From Gluconobacter sp. Gdi (GTDB lineage: Bacteria > Pseudomonadota > Alphaproteobacteria > Acetobacterales > Acetobacteraceae), in assembly GCF_014132155.1 (NCBI RefSeq), contig NZ_BLJQ01000013.1:1-42305 (forward strand): a stretch of DNA of 42,305 nucleotides. Reading direction: 5' to 3'. The position numbers and the translations under genes were made by a program. The notes below the pieces were generated by a model that worked only from the letters and a program-made list of their open reading frames with translations, was not told where the DNA came from and ran no database searches. Of the stretch, positions 6,421 through 15,360 are shown piece by piece. Within the stretch, counting starts at the first letter, position 1, and each line of letters starts with the position of its first letter.

Positions 6421-9400
6421 TGACTTTCCGCAAGATTTCGGCGGAGTGTAACGGCAAGTTCGTGGCCGCCTACTTCACCGAAGGGGCACCGGATCCGGAG
6501 CACGATTTCCGCACGGACACCGGCAAGGTGCCTGACGGTGATGGTCAGCGCCTCACGAATTACTACCTCGGCCGTGATGGCCGGGCCTCGTTCAATCCGG
6601 GCATGAGCCAGCAGATGGCGGACGTCCTCGGCGTGGATCGGCGGGCCATGCCCACCACCGAAACACTTGCGGCCCTGTTCGAGGGCAAGCGCGCTGACAA
6701 TGGTGAGCAATGGTCTCAGGCCAAGCGGAAGATCAGCGCCTACGACCTGACCATGGCCCCGCACAAGTCGGTCACGCTGGCTGCCGAGTTCGCGCCAACA
6801 CAGGCCGAAGGCGCCGCTATCTGGAACGCTGTGCAGCGGGCCAATGATGCGACCATGCAGTATGTGGCCCGCGAGTTGGGCTTTGCCCGACGCGGTCACG
6901 GTGGGGAAGACGGAGAAGAAGCCGGGGAGGTCGCCTGGACTTCCTACCGTCACCGCACGTCGCGCCCGACCCTGACCCTGCATGATGCCGAGACCGATAC
7001 CACCTATCTGCGTGAGGCCCCGACCGGGGGCGATCCGCAGATGCACATCCATAACTCGCTCTACAATGTTGTTGTGACCGAGAGCGGCCATGTGGGTTCG
7101 CTGGACACGAAGCGCCTGCGCTCCCGTGTGCACGAGTTTGGCGCCTTCTTCCAGGCGGAACTGGCGGATGAGCTTCGCAAGCTCGGGATCGCGCAATCCT
7201 ACGACGCCAAGGAGCAGGCAACCGTTATCTCTGCCGTTCCGCAGGAGGCCTGTGACGCTTTCTCCAGCCGCACGGCCGAGGTGACGCGATCCGCTCGGGC
7301 CTATGCCGAGAAGGAAGGGCACGACTGGAATACCATGACGGCCGAGCTGAAAAACAAGATGCTCAAGGCCGCCAGTCTGGCGCACAGGCAGAAGAAGAAT
7401 GAATCCGCTGACGACGTTCAGGCCTGGCGCGAACGGGCCGCCGCGATTGGCTGGGAGCATCACAGCGTCATGGGCACGGCTGAGGCCACGGAGGTATCTG
7501 TCGCGGACCGGCATGAGCAGGCCTATGCGTTCGCGGCCAGGCATCTCGGCAAGGAGTTTGAGACGGCAGCCGTTCTCGATCACGACAAGCTGAGGATGTA
7601 CGCCGCTCGCGGCCTCATCGGCGCGGGGATCTCCGGGGGCATTGAAGACATCGACCAGGTCGTCAAACTGATCGAGGACAAAGGCCTTGAGGTTCGGGGC
7701 GAACAGGTCAGTCTTGTGTCCTGCGTGAAGATTGACCGGGTCCGCGTGACCAACACGGCACAGATCCGTGTCGAGGAGACCCTTGCCAAGGAGGCCGTTC
7801 GGGCCTCCGCAGATCGCAGTGCTTCCCTCTCGGACGCCCAACTCACAGAGGCCATCGCGCGATGCGACCTCGATTTCGACAACGAACACGGCCAGTCCCA
7901 GAAGGCGGCGATCTACGCCCTGGGGAAGGCCGGAAAGATTTCGATGCTCACGGGTGTTGCCGGCTCCGGCAAGACAACGCTGCTTCAGCCGCTCGTGGAT
8001 GCCTGGAAGCGGGATACCCGGTTCTCGGAGAAGGGCCGTGAGATCATCGGCCTTGCGACGGCCTGGCGACAGGCCGATGCGCTTGGTGATGCCGGGATCC
8101 ATCAGCGCTACGCCATGATGCCCTTCCTCAGCCGCCTTGAGAAAGGCGAGCAGGCCGTGGACGAGAACACGGTTCTGGTCATTGACGAGGTCGGCCAGAT
8201 CGCACCGCGCCAGATGCTTCAGCTTCTGGAGCTGCAACGCGCGAGCGGCTGCACCATCAAGGCCTTGGGCGATCGGGAGCAGGCCCAATCCATTGAGGCC
8301 GGTGATACTGTCGAGATCCTGCGCAGGGTTCTGGCCAAGGAGGATATGCCGGAGCTGCTGTCCACGGTCCGCCAGACAACGGCCCGCAATCGTGAGATTG
8401 CCGGACTGTTCCGTGGCGAGACACCAGATGCGGATGCACTGGACGCGCTTCGACCCAAAGGAAAGGCCGCCTATGCCAACCGGGATCAGGAAAATGCGGA
8501 CGATCCGCGCAACGCCTTTCACTTTGAGGAAGTCCGCCGCGCCATCGACATGAAGCGCGAAGACGGCACCATCCGCCTGGTCGGCGGCGATCAGGACGAG
8601 GTTCTGCAAAAGATTGCCGAGCTTTATGTTACGCGCCGCGACGCTCTGGCCGCATCCGGATCAAATCGCGGGATCAGCATGTCGGCCCTGACCAACCAGG
8701 ACGCGGCCGACCTCAGTCGCGCCGTGCGCAGGATCCTGCAGAACCGTGGCGAAATCTCCCGGGATGAAGTGAAGCTGGATGCGGTCGATCAGCGTGGCGA
8801 AACCTATGAGCTTCAGGTTGCAGCCGGCGACAGGTTGCGCCTGTTCCGGCGCACCTGGGGGGCGGTCGAAGGAAAGGGGACCACCGTTGGCAACAACGGC
8901 GATGTCGTGGAGGTTGTCTCGCACGGCAAGGACGGCCTGAAAGTCCGGATGAAGGACGGGCGGGAGGCAGATGTTGAATGGCGTCGGCTGAAGGACCACA
9001 AGACCGGCCGGATCCTGCTTGGCTTCGGCCATGCGATGACCATTGATGCCGCCCAGGGCCTCACCTCAGACGAACATATCAACGCGCTTCCGCGAGGCGT
9101 GGCGACGGCAACCGGGTTTACGTCTTACGTGGCAGAGAGCCGAGCCAAGGGCACGACCTGGACCATGATCTCAGACGGCGCGACGTTTGAGGCCGTCCGC
9201 AACGGGCGCGCGCTCGGTGATACGACGGAGATCACCAGTGATGATCTGTGGAACCATGTGGCCAAAGGCATGTCCAACAAGCCCTACAAGGCGCTTGGCA
9301 TGGATCTCCCATTCACCTCGCAGGAGGAACGGGAGAAGCACGTTCAGGAGTTGATCCGCCTTGGTAAGATGCAGGAGGAAATGGCGCAGGAGGGCCGCGA

Positions 9401-9593
9401 CTATGGGCGCGAGGTGGCCAACCGCGTTCAGGCCATCGCTGTTGAGAAGTCCGCGGCGCCGAGGCTGAAAGATCTCGATAGCCAGATCGAAGCGCTGATG
9501 ATCAGTCATAGTAGCGCTATGTCTCGGGAGGAACATGAGGTGCGCCTGGAGCGTGTCGCGAAACTCATGAAGAGCATCTCTCCTGAACTATGA
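6417..9593 (+). CDS. MOBF relaxase-helicase (TrwC/TraI-like)
   Basis: 1058 residues. This enzyme would nick oriT, stay bound to the 5' end, and unwind the strand for transfer. Candidate catalytic tyrosines are Tyr19 and the Tyr49-Tyr50 pair (TNYYLGRDG), matching the two tyrosine clusters of TrwC. The metal-binding histidines are probably His179 (YRHRTSR) with His210 and His212 (DPQMHIHN); there is an unusual insert of about 15 residues between them. A RecD-like helicase follows with Walker A GVAGSGKTT at about 511-519, Walker B LVIDEVGQ, and a late motif with IDAAQGLTSD. The C-terminal 100 residues are coiled coil. Both halves look intact. It pairs with an R388-like oriT although the channel encoded here is of the I type, normally served by MOBP relaxases. 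Confidence 0.95.
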   Translation: MMTFRKISAECNGKFVAAYFTEGAPDPEHDFRTDTGKVPDGDGQRLTNYYLGRDGRASFNPGMSQQMADVLGVDRRAMPTTETLAALFEGKRADNGEQWSQAKRKISAYDLTMAPHKSVTLAAEFAPTQAEGAAIWNAVQRANDATMQYVARELGFARRGHGGEDGEEAGEVAWTSYRHRTSRPTLTLHDAETDTTYLREAPTGGDPQMHIHNSLYNVVVTESGHVGSLDTKRLRSRVHEFGAFFQAELADELRKLGIAQSYDAKEQATVISAVPQEACDAFSSRTAEVTRSARAYAEKEGHDWNTMTAELKNKMLKAASLAHRQKKNESADDVQAWRERAAAIGWEHHSVMGTAEATEVSVADRHEQAYAFAARHLGKEFETAAVLDHDKLRMYAARGLIGAGISGGIEDIDQVVKLIEDKGLEVRGEQVSLVSCVKIDRVRVTNTAQIRVEETLAKEAVRASADRSASLSDAQLTEAIARCDLDFDNEHGQSQKAAIYALGKAGKISMLTGVAGSGKTTLLQPLVDAWKRDTRFSEKGREIIGLATAWRQADALGDAGIHQRYAMMPFLSRLEKGEQAVDENTVLVIDEVGQIAPRQMLQLLELQRASGCTIKALGDREQAQSIEAGDTVEILRRVLAKEDMPELLSTVRQTTARNREIAGLFRGETPDADALDALRPKGKAAYANRDQENADDPRNAFHFEEVRRAIDMKREDGTIRLVGGDQDEVLQKIAELYVTRRDALAASGSNRGISMSALTNQDAADLSRAVRRILQNRGEISRDEVKLDAVDQRGETYELQVAAGDRLRLFRRTWGAVEGKGTTVGNNGDVVEVVSHGKDGLKVRMKDGREADVEWRRLKDHKTGRILLGFGHAMTIDAAQGLTSDEHINALPRGVATATGFTSYVAESRAKGTTWTMISDGATFEAVRNGRALGDTTEITSDDLWNHVAKGMSNKPYKALGMDLPFTSQEEREKHVQELIRLGKMQEEMAQEGRDYGREVANRVQAIAVEKSAAPRLKDLDSQIEALMISHSSAMSREEHEVRLERVAKLMKSISPEL

Positions 9594-9806
9594 GAGAAAT
9601 CCAGAATGAGAGTGGAGGAAGAGGCCGCTGGTGCACTACACGCCGCCCGACTGTTGTAGCATTTTAGCACGTTTTCGAGCTATCTAGACGTCAGGCTGGT
9701 TATGTCTTGTTACGGTCTGCACGAGCTGAATCCACATTAGACTTGAATGAAGAAGCAGGGGACAATTCGAGCCTGTAAAGAATCTCACAAACCAAAAAGG
9801 ATATTT

Positions 9807-10211
9807 ATGAGTTTATCTGCACTGATAGGTCATGCAGTATTCCACGAAGGAATAAGTGTTACCACGTTTCCACAGAATTACCCTCAGGACATATTCGATG
9901 GTATTCTGAAGCTTGAGCACAAGTTCGTCGCACTTCTACTCGAAAAGCGTGGTGTTCATGGAAGTCGTGAAGTTGCGGCGGCTATTCTTCTGCTTGTCAC
10001 AGAGCCATATGACGCCCAAGAAATTGTTGATAGCGTCTTTGGATTTATCAGTAGTGAGCCAAGCCTGAAATCGGTTGCGTCTCAGAAAGACCTTAAGCCC
10101 GCGCTAAGTCGCCTTCGCACACTGGAAGGTCTCGATCTGAGAGACGTTGACTGTCTTGAGCAAATTTTTACTGAACTCTGGTTAGATCGCTCACAATCCT
10201 CTTTAACATGA
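9807..10211 (+). CDS. hypothetical protein, AT-richer cargo
   Basis: 134 residues from the ATG at 9807, chosen because AAAAAGGA lies about 6 bases upstream; an in-frame ATG at 9747 lacks a ribosome site. The sequence is alpha-helical and soluble, with no signal peptide or membrane segment and no motif I recognise. Base composition is less GC-rich than in the relaxase or dot genes, suggesting separate acquisition. It stands alone between the relaxase and the convergent dotL operon. The 213 bases upstream hold no other gene. Confidence 0.65.
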   Translation: MSLSALIGHAVFHEGISVTTFPQNYPQDIFDGILKLEHKFVALLLEKRGVHGSREVAAAILLLVTEPYDAQEIVDSVFGFISSEPSLKSVASQKDLKPALSRLRTLEGLDLRDVDCLEQIFTELWLDRSQSSLT

Positions 10212-10250
10212 ATTTTTAGACCTTCTGGTCTCTCAGGTCCTCTCAAGAAT

Positions 10251-10287
10251 GTCGGGCGTCGTTTTCGTGATGAAAAGGAAGCCCGAC
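10251..10287. terminator. possible two-tier hairpin between convergent genes
   Basis: GTCGGGC (10251-10257) pairs with GCCCGAC (10281-10287), with an inner TTTTC/GAAAA stem. It lies between the convergent 3' ends at 10211 and 10294. No proper T-run follows on either strand (ATTCTT on minus), so termination is only plausible. Confidence 0.4.
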
Positions 10288-10293
10288 ACGCTC

Positions 10294-12609
10294 CTATGCC
10301 TGAAGCCTGTCCCTGACTCTACGGAAGGCGGCGAGGATCTTTTTTTCGCTTTCCCCTTTCGCTCCAGCGGTATTGGCCGGGAGTGTTCGGAGCTTGTCGC
10401 GGGTCGCCAGGACCAGCACAGCGCGCCGACGAGGCGTCCGACCGGTCTGACTGCCCACAAGCCGCTCCAGTTGCTCAATCTGCCCCAGAAACGCTCCGTC
10501 CATGGGTAGGGCAGGGGCAAGACTGTCGTCCTTGTTGTCGGCGCGCTGGACGCGGCCCCAGGCCAACATGCCTGCGAACGGTGTATTCCCTTCTCCATGG
10601 CCATGTGTCGTCGTGGCTCGAAGGTAATCCGTGAGTTCTGTCAGACATGAGCTAACGTCATCCATGAGGGCAAAACTGTTCCGCTGGTTCTCGTTTGCAA
10701 TCTTACCAATCAAGGCTTCGACCGATGGCGGGACGCCCGAGCTGGCGGTCTCGATCTGGAAGTCGCCGTTTTCCAGCGTTTCGACGATGCCCCAGGTCTC
10801 GGCATCCGGATCCACACCATGCCCGGACTTGGGCGAGGGCAGCATGACCGGACGAGCGCGCCGCACCTCGCCTGAGCGTCCATTGATGTCGGCAAAGAAC
10901 GTCTTGGAATGAATGACCCGGCCGCCGAACATCGTCACGGCCTCACCCTCGATCAGGCTTTGCAGATCGTTCCAGGGGAGGCGGGAGACTTCGCGGACCT
11001 CAGCGCCTGAGCCGTTGTAATATCCATAGCCGTCGTTCTCCACGCGGGTTGCCTGTGTCACCTCGACCTTATCGGCCTGCTGCTCCAGCCATTCACGGGT
11101 CTTCATGGCATCCTGAAGCCGCAGCGCATGGGTCAGGTTCGCGTTGCCGAGAAGGGAGAAGGCCTTTTCGCCAATCCGGGCCGTCAGGCCGGGCAGATCC
11201 TGAAACGAGATCCAGAACATGCAGTTCAGGCCACGGCCCATGGCGAGCATCCGGTCCATGCCGTCCGTCACATAGGCGGCCAACTCGTCGAAGAAGATCT
11301 GGAACGGTGCATCGCCAGCACCGGCCTTTAGCTTGAACACTTCGCTGGCAGAGCCGTGCAGCTTGGCGCCGAGGAGCTGGGCCATGACGCCGCGCAAAGA
11401 GGCCACGACAATCTTGCCCAGGCCCGCCAGACTGTCCGAGGAGTTCTCCAGAGACGGCAGGATGACGATCAGGATGCGGCGGTTCACCACCACATCGCGC
11501 ATGATGATGTCGGCCGTCTCGGCGCTGAAGATATGCCCGAGACTGACGCCAAGCTGGGTGAAGACGCGCGAGAAATACATCTTCGCATAGCCGTGCTGTT
11601 CGGACGGCTTGTTTTCCTTCTGCGCGTTCCATTCCAGTGAGGAATCATAGCCGGGCAGTTCGCCGAGATACGCCTGAAGCGGCCACAGCACATCGTCCGG
11701 AATATCCTCGACCCTGCGCTCGATAGCCTGATTGGATCCGGGATTGCGGATAAGGAAGACCTTGTGCCGCGCAAGGGTGCCGATCCAGCGGAGGTCGGTG
11801 GCATAGCGGATCGCGTCGATATTGATGGGAATGCCGTGGGTGTCGCGCATCCAGACGAGGGCCGGAACCACCGTTCCGATGAGGCCGACAGCACGGTCAC
11901 GAAAGACGCCGTTGGAATCATTGGCCGACTGCTCGCCAAGTTGGCTGACGAGCATTTCGCGGATGGCATCAGCGTTTCCGGTGGCAAACGGATTGAACGT
12001 GTTGGAATCCCGCGTGCCGGAGGCGGCGAGAAAGTTCAGCGCCAGCACCTGGTCATCGAGCCCGAACCGCCGTGCGAGGGCCAGCACGTCACCATAGACC
12101 GTGTTGTCGCCCTTGGCGTCCACGAGAATGCAACCCGAGCCATGGGCCAGGGCGTTCGTCATCAGGGAGACAATGGCCGTAGTCTTGCCAGACCCGGTGG
12201 TGCCCGGAATGGCCGCGTGCTGACGGGCCGCATCCGAAGACATCCAGAGCTGGCGACGGGTGCGCGCCTCGGTGCCGAGATAAAGAATGCCGTTGGCTTT
12301 GCGGGGTTTGCGATCCTTGGGATTGAGATCGTTCGCATCCTTCAGCCCGCTGTAGCGCGGCATATGGAGCGGAAGACGATCAGGACGGAGGACAACCCAG
12401 GCTGCCACGGCAGGGGCCACGAGGATCAGCGCGCCATCAATCGCAGGCACGAACCAGCCCAGACCGACCCCCACAAGTCCAAGCCAACCGGCCAAAGGCG
12501 AGCGAAGCTCTTCCTCCGTCTTTGTCCAGAACGGGCGTGTATCGCGGTATGTCTTTCCCCGCTCGACCTGCTGGTGGCCAAGCGGTGCGCCAATTTTACG
12601 AGCCGTCAT
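10294..12609 (-). CDS. dotL: type IV coupling protein, DotL/IcmO-like
   Basis: 771 residues. Coupling proteins are inner-membrane ATPases that bring the relaxosome to the channel. Two membrane segments lie at about 38-75; Walker A GTTGSGKTT is at 136-144, followed by a Walker B-type region (QIFFDELAAYV) and late ATPase motifs. The C-terminal tail beyond residue 640 is variable, as in DotL where it binds adaptors. No IcmS, IcmW or LvgA adaptor gene is visible in the window, so substrate choice may use something else. It is the last gene of the operon from dotD, just after a small Pro-rich membrane protein. IncI counterpart: TrbC. Confidence 0.92.
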   Translation of the reverse strand: MTARKIGAPLGHQQVERGKTYRDTRPFWTKTEEELRSPLAGWLGLVGVGLGWFVPAIDGALILVAPAVAAWVVLRPDRLPLHMPRYSGLKDANDLNPKDRKPRKANGILYLGTEARTRRQLWMSSDAARQHAAIPGTTGSGKTTAIVSLMTNALAHGSGCILVDAKGDNTVYGDVLALARRFGLDDQVLALNFLAASGTRDSNTFNPFATGNADAIREMLVSQLGEQSANDSNGVFRDRAVGLIGTVVPALVWMRDTHGIPINIDAIRYATDLRWIGTLARHKVFLIRNPGSNQAIERRVEDIPDDVLWPLQAYLGELPGYDSSLEWNAQKENKPSEQHGYAKMYFSRVFTQLGVSLGHIFSAETADIIMRDVVVNRRILIVILPSLENSSDSLAGLGKIVVASLRGVMAQLLGAKLHGSASEVFKLKAGAGDAPFQIFFDELAAYVTDGMDRMLAMGRGLNCMFWISFQDLPGLTARIGEKAFSLLGNANLTHALRLQDAMKTREWLEQQADKVEVTQATRVENDGYGYYNGSGAEVREVSRLPWNDLQSLIEGEAVTMFGGRVIHSKTFFADINGRSGEVRRARPVMLPSPKSGHGVDPDAETWGIVETLENGDFQIETASSGVPPSVEALIGKIANENQRNSFALMDDVSSCLTELTDYLRATTTHGHGEGNTPFAGMLAWGRVQRADNKDDSLAPALPMDGAFLGQIEQLERLVGSQTGRTPRRRAVLVLATRDKLRTLPANTAGAKGESEKKILAAFRRVRDRLQA

Positions 12610-12613
12610 GGCC

Positions 12614-13048
12614 TCAGTTCTCCAGACCGAACGGCGAGCCAGCCTGTGCGGGAGCGGACGGTGGCATCTCTACATGGGCGGGCTGATGCAGCGCCTTCAG
12701 GATCTGCTGTGGTGCCGTGGGTGCCTGAGCTTGCGGCTGCGTCTCCAGCGGGCCGCTGGAAGGCAACGGCGGAAGAGGCGCGGATTCAGGCATCACAGGC
12801 GCGGAGGCGTGCAGGCCGCCGAAGGTGTACAATAGACCTGCGCACACGGCGGCTGTCGCGGCAACCGGCAGAAAGCGGCGGATCCTGCTGGCCGGAGCGG
12901 CCTGAGATCCAACCGGGGCAATCTCTGCCTGAGGGGCCGCGACAGGCAGGGCTTGCGAGAAATGGAGATGGATCGGAGCCGTGCTGCCCTCCTCGATGTC
13001 GAGCGTGAGGGGTGCGTTCTGGCCATGCTGGAGAATGATGCGGGTCAT
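12614..13048 (-). CDS. small Pro-rich single-span membrane protein of the dot operon
   Basis: 144 residues. The N-terminal 55 residues are beta-like (MTRIILQHGQNAPLTLDIEEG), then a basic stretch (SRIRRFLP) and one membrane segment at about 60-78. The rest is Pro/Ala-rich and would extend into the periplasm. It lies between dotM and dotL, 4 bases before the dotL start, so it probably works with the coupling complex. I do not recognise a family, and Legionella and IncI loci have no clear equivalent here that I can name. Confidence 0.75.
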   Translation of the reverse strand: MTRIILQHGQNAPLTLDIEEGSTAPIHLHFSQALPVAAPQAEIAPVGSQAAPASRIRRFLPVAATAAVCAGLLYTFGGLHASAPVMPESAPLPPLPSSGPLETQPQAQAPTAPQQILKALHQPAHVEMPPSAPAQAGSPFGLEN

Positions 13049-13059
13049 GAAACTGTCCT

Positions 13060-14208
13060 TCAGGCGGAGCGGAGCGTGGAAAGGGCGCGATCAAGCACCG
13101 GGATGTAGAGGGGGCGACGCAGGCGCTGTTCCTCGGACCAGTGGGCGCGGGCGCCAGCGGCTTCGATCCGGGGATTGGGATGCACGTCTTCGTTGGGGTT
13201 TTCACTGGGGTAGCCCAGGGAGTGCAGGGCGTACCAAAGCGGCCGGTCGATCAGCTTGACGATGGCAAAGGCCGGAGGCGCCAGGACGCCAGCTTCAAAT
13301 CGGGCATCGCACAGAAGCGTCATGAGGGCGGTCGTGGTCCATCCGTGACGGTCACAGCTCTTGGCGATCGTGGCCTGGACGTCAGGGTCTGCAAGGAAGT
13401 CCTGCGCGTCCTTCAGGACGTTTGCGGGCACCTTCAGGCTGACCTTCGGGCCGGTATCGCCATCAAGGCCTGCGTCTGCCAGACCTTCAGACAGTTGCCC
13501 GAGCAGGGTCATGGCCTCATCGCGACGTTTGAGTTTGTGCAGCGCAAAGGCCGCAAAGAGCACCTGAGCCGCAGGTGGGGTCGCGACGGGTCCGGCTGTT
13601 GTGTAGTGCGGGCCGAGCTGACGCTCGAAAGCTTCCTGCGCGCAAACCTCACTGAAACTGCCATCAGCGGCCGTGGCAAAGCGGCTGCGCCATTCGTCGG
13701 CCGTCAGGGCCGGATCGGCCGGAAGGGGGGCTCCGGTGGACGGCGCAACCAGTCGGGTGATGCGGCGCTTTGCAAACCCGCGCAGGGTCGGAAACATTTT
13801 TGCCTGCACGGCAATCAGGCCTTCGAGATCGAGGACGGCCCGCAGCGCCTTGTTCTCCCCGAAGAAGAGGCACAGGCCCGCGCAGATTCCACCGACCAGG
13901 ACCGCAACCCACCGAAGTTGCATCCCGACGATGGACAGGCCGTAATAGAGCTGGATCAGGCGAATGGACGCCGGATGGTGCAGGGCCTGATGAAGCTGGA
14001 CATTCAGATGCGCCAGCTCCGGGGTCGGCGAGAGGATGCCGAGCTGCCAGATCAGGGCCTTACAGTAGAAGCGGCTGATCTCGGTGTGGAATGTTGACCA
14101 GACCATATAGGCCAGGACAACCATGCCCAACAGTGCAACACCGGCCAGCATCAGGGTGATTTCCCCTGACGAGCGCGTGCCTGAGGACCGCGAAGCTGTG
14201 CCACTCAT
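13060..14208 (-). CDS. dotM: coupling-complex membrane protein DotM/IcmP-like
   Basis: 382 residues. DotM pairs with DotL in the inner membrane and contributes to substrate recognition. Three membrane segments are visible: about 17-37, 84-105 (IQLYYGLSIVGMQLRWVAVL) and near 105-115 ending CLFFGENK. The cytoplasmic domain has the typical SRFYCKALIWQLG-like start and a late ETxF-type helical region with HGWTTTALMTLLCDAR, where DotM proteins remove or scan substrates. The start overlaps the transglycosylase stop (ATGA). IncI counterpart: TrbA. Confidence 0.9.
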   Translation of the reverse strand: MSGTASRSSGTRSSGEITLMLAGVALLGMVVLAYMVWSTFHTEISRFYCKALIWQLGILSPTPELAHLNVQLHQALHHPASIRLIQLYYGLSIVGMQLRWVAVLVGGICAGLCLFFGENKALRAVLDLEGLIAVQAKMFPTLRGFAKRRITRLVAPSTGAPLPADPALTADEWRSRFATAADGSFSEVCAQEAFERQLGPHYTTAGPVATPPAAQVLFAAFALHKLKRRDEAMTLLGQLSEGLADAGLDGDTGPKVSLKVPANVLKDAQDFLADPDVQATIAKSCDRHGWTTTALMTLLCDARFEAGVLAPPAFAIVKLIDRPLWYALHSLGYPSENPNEDVHPNPRIEAAGARAHWSEEQRLRRPLYIPVLDRALSTLRSA

Positions 14209-14699
14209 GCCGGGTCTCCTTGATGGCTGGTGCGGATCAGGGTCTGGGAAATCTCGTAAAAGCGCTTCAGGTAGGCCGTGCCAAAACGAGGCGTATGGGA
14301 GTGATAGCCTGCGACGGCCTGCCAGAGATCGCCCCGGGCCTTGGTCATTTCCTGCCCGAGGATCCAGCCGCCCGCTTCAAGATTGGCGCAGGAATTGTTC
14401 CGCAAGGCCGCATAGGCGCGGGACGGGGTGGTGTGCCAGTGGCGCGCAATCTCGGGAACATGGATCGTATTGACCTGCATGGGGCCAAGGTCGGACGTCC
14501 CGTTGGTGTTCTGCACGGCCTGACCGGGATGACCGCCTTCGACATAGAGCAGGACCAGCATGACGCCCGCTGGCACATGCGCGTTATGAGCGGACTCCTT
14601 CAGGCAGGCCGCGATCTGGCGTCCGCCGTCGTCGGCCGAGGCAGCCGGGGCCGCCATGAGGGCCGCAAGGGCCAACGGAAAGAAAAGGCGGGTTTTCAT
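14205..14699 (-). CDS. periplasmic lytic transglycosylase of the dot operon
   Basis: 164 residues from the ATG at 14699 (overlapping the upstream stop as ATGA). Signal peptide 1-22 ending AASA. Mature protein matches SLT-type enzymes: PAGVMLVLLYVEGGHPG supplies the catalytic Glu in YVEGG, and DLGPMQVNTIHV is the usual following motif; the end has VAGYHSHTPRFG. It would open peptidoglycan locally during assembly of the transfer channel. IncI plasmids carry TrbN in a similar role. Expression is coupled to its neighbours by short overlaps at both ends. Confidence 0.87.
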   Translation of the reverse strand: MKTRLFFPLALAALMAAPAASADDGGRQIAACLKESAHNAHVPAGVMLVLLYVEGGHPGQAVQNTNGTSDLGPMQVNTIHVPEIARHWHTTPSRAYAALRNNSCANLEAGGWILGQEMTKARGDLWQAVAGYHSHTPRFGTAYLKRFYEISQTLIRTSHQGDPA

Positions 14700-15115
14700 G
14701 CGGCCTGCTCCTTCTGGACGGAGACCGGCTGAAGACGCGCCATGCTCGCCTGCCAGAGGCCGTTCAGATCGCACAGGTTGATCTGGCCGTTCTGAACTGG
14801 GAGCGCATCCAGCACATCGAGCAGGCAAAGCAGGACCGTGACGGCTGACTGCGCATCATGGTCGATGACGGTCACGCCAAGAGCGGCTTCTGGATCATCG
14901 GCCAGCGTCAGGCCAAAGCCGTGCCGGGTCATTTCAAACCAGAGCGCCTCTGCGGTGATCAGGAAGGCTGGCAGGAAGCCGCTGCTGGACGCCGCGACCG
15001 TGCTGGCGCAGGGGGTCGAGTTGGTGGCATCGCTCAACAGAACGCTGAGGCCCTTGCGGTCGATAGCACGGACCAGAACGTCTGAAAGCAGGCCGATGGC
15101 AGGAGAGGCGGTCAT
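14696..15115 (-). CDS. unrecognised cytoplasmic protein of the dot operon
   Basis: 139 residues without signal peptide or clear membrane span. It alternates hydrophobic strands and helices (LLSDVLVRAI, LITAEALWFEM, AVTVLLCLLDVLDAL) and looks like a compact soluble domain. Start and stop both overlap neighbouring genes by 4 bases (icmT upstream, transglycosylase downstream), so it is an integral operon member. I cannot tie it to a known Dot, Icm or Tra protein. Confidence 0.75.
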   Translation of the reverse strand: MTASPAIGLLSDVLVRAIDRKGLSVLLSDATNSTPCASTVAASSSGFLPAFLITAEALWFEMTRHGFGLTLADDPEAALGVTVIDHDAQSAVTVLLCLLDVLDALPVQNGQINLCDLNGLWQASMARLQPVSVQKEQAA

Positions 15116-15360
15116 CCGTAGCGCCTCCGCTTCCAGGTCGGCCGACCGGACCGGACGGGACCGGTGATGAGGCGGCGGACGGTTCTGAGGGCCGCCGGAA
15201 GCGTCAGCCCAAAGAAGCTGATCGTTGCAAACAGGGCGGTCCCGAGAACGCCAATATACAGCGTCGTCCAGCTCCAGTACGTGACCGTCACGAGAAGCGG
15301 CAGACAGGCCCGGCCATCAAGGATGGCCAGACGGACAGGTTTTGCGGTTGCGCGCCACAT
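15112..15360 (-). CDS. icmT: IcmT/TraK-like small membrane protein
   Basis: 82 residues, the size of IcmT (about 86). The pattern WRATAKPVRLAILDGRACLPLL, then an aromatic membrane segment TYWSWTTLYIGVLG and a second segment ending FFGL, matches IcmT with its invariant Arg-Pro-Val and Asp-Gly/Ala-Arg-Ala. IcmT is needed for the Dot/Icm channel; its exact task is unsettled. The start overlaps the dotB stop by one base and sits in the dotB-icmT order seen in this family. Confidence 0.85.
   Translation of the reverse strand: MWRATAKPVRLAILDGRACLPLLVTVTYWSWTTLYIGVLGTALFATISFFGLTLPAALRTVRRLITGPVRSGRPTWKRRRYG

Noticed and set aside
6315-8609. Very long minus-strand ORF (764 codons)
   Set aside because: It lies entirely opposite the relaxase gene, has no domain pattern and no ribosome site; long antisense frames are expected in GC-rich genes.
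11764-13008. Plus-strand ORF of 414 codons
   Set aside because: Antisense to dotL and the next gene, which show full family motifs; composition is Arg/Gly/Pro-rich as in shadow frames.
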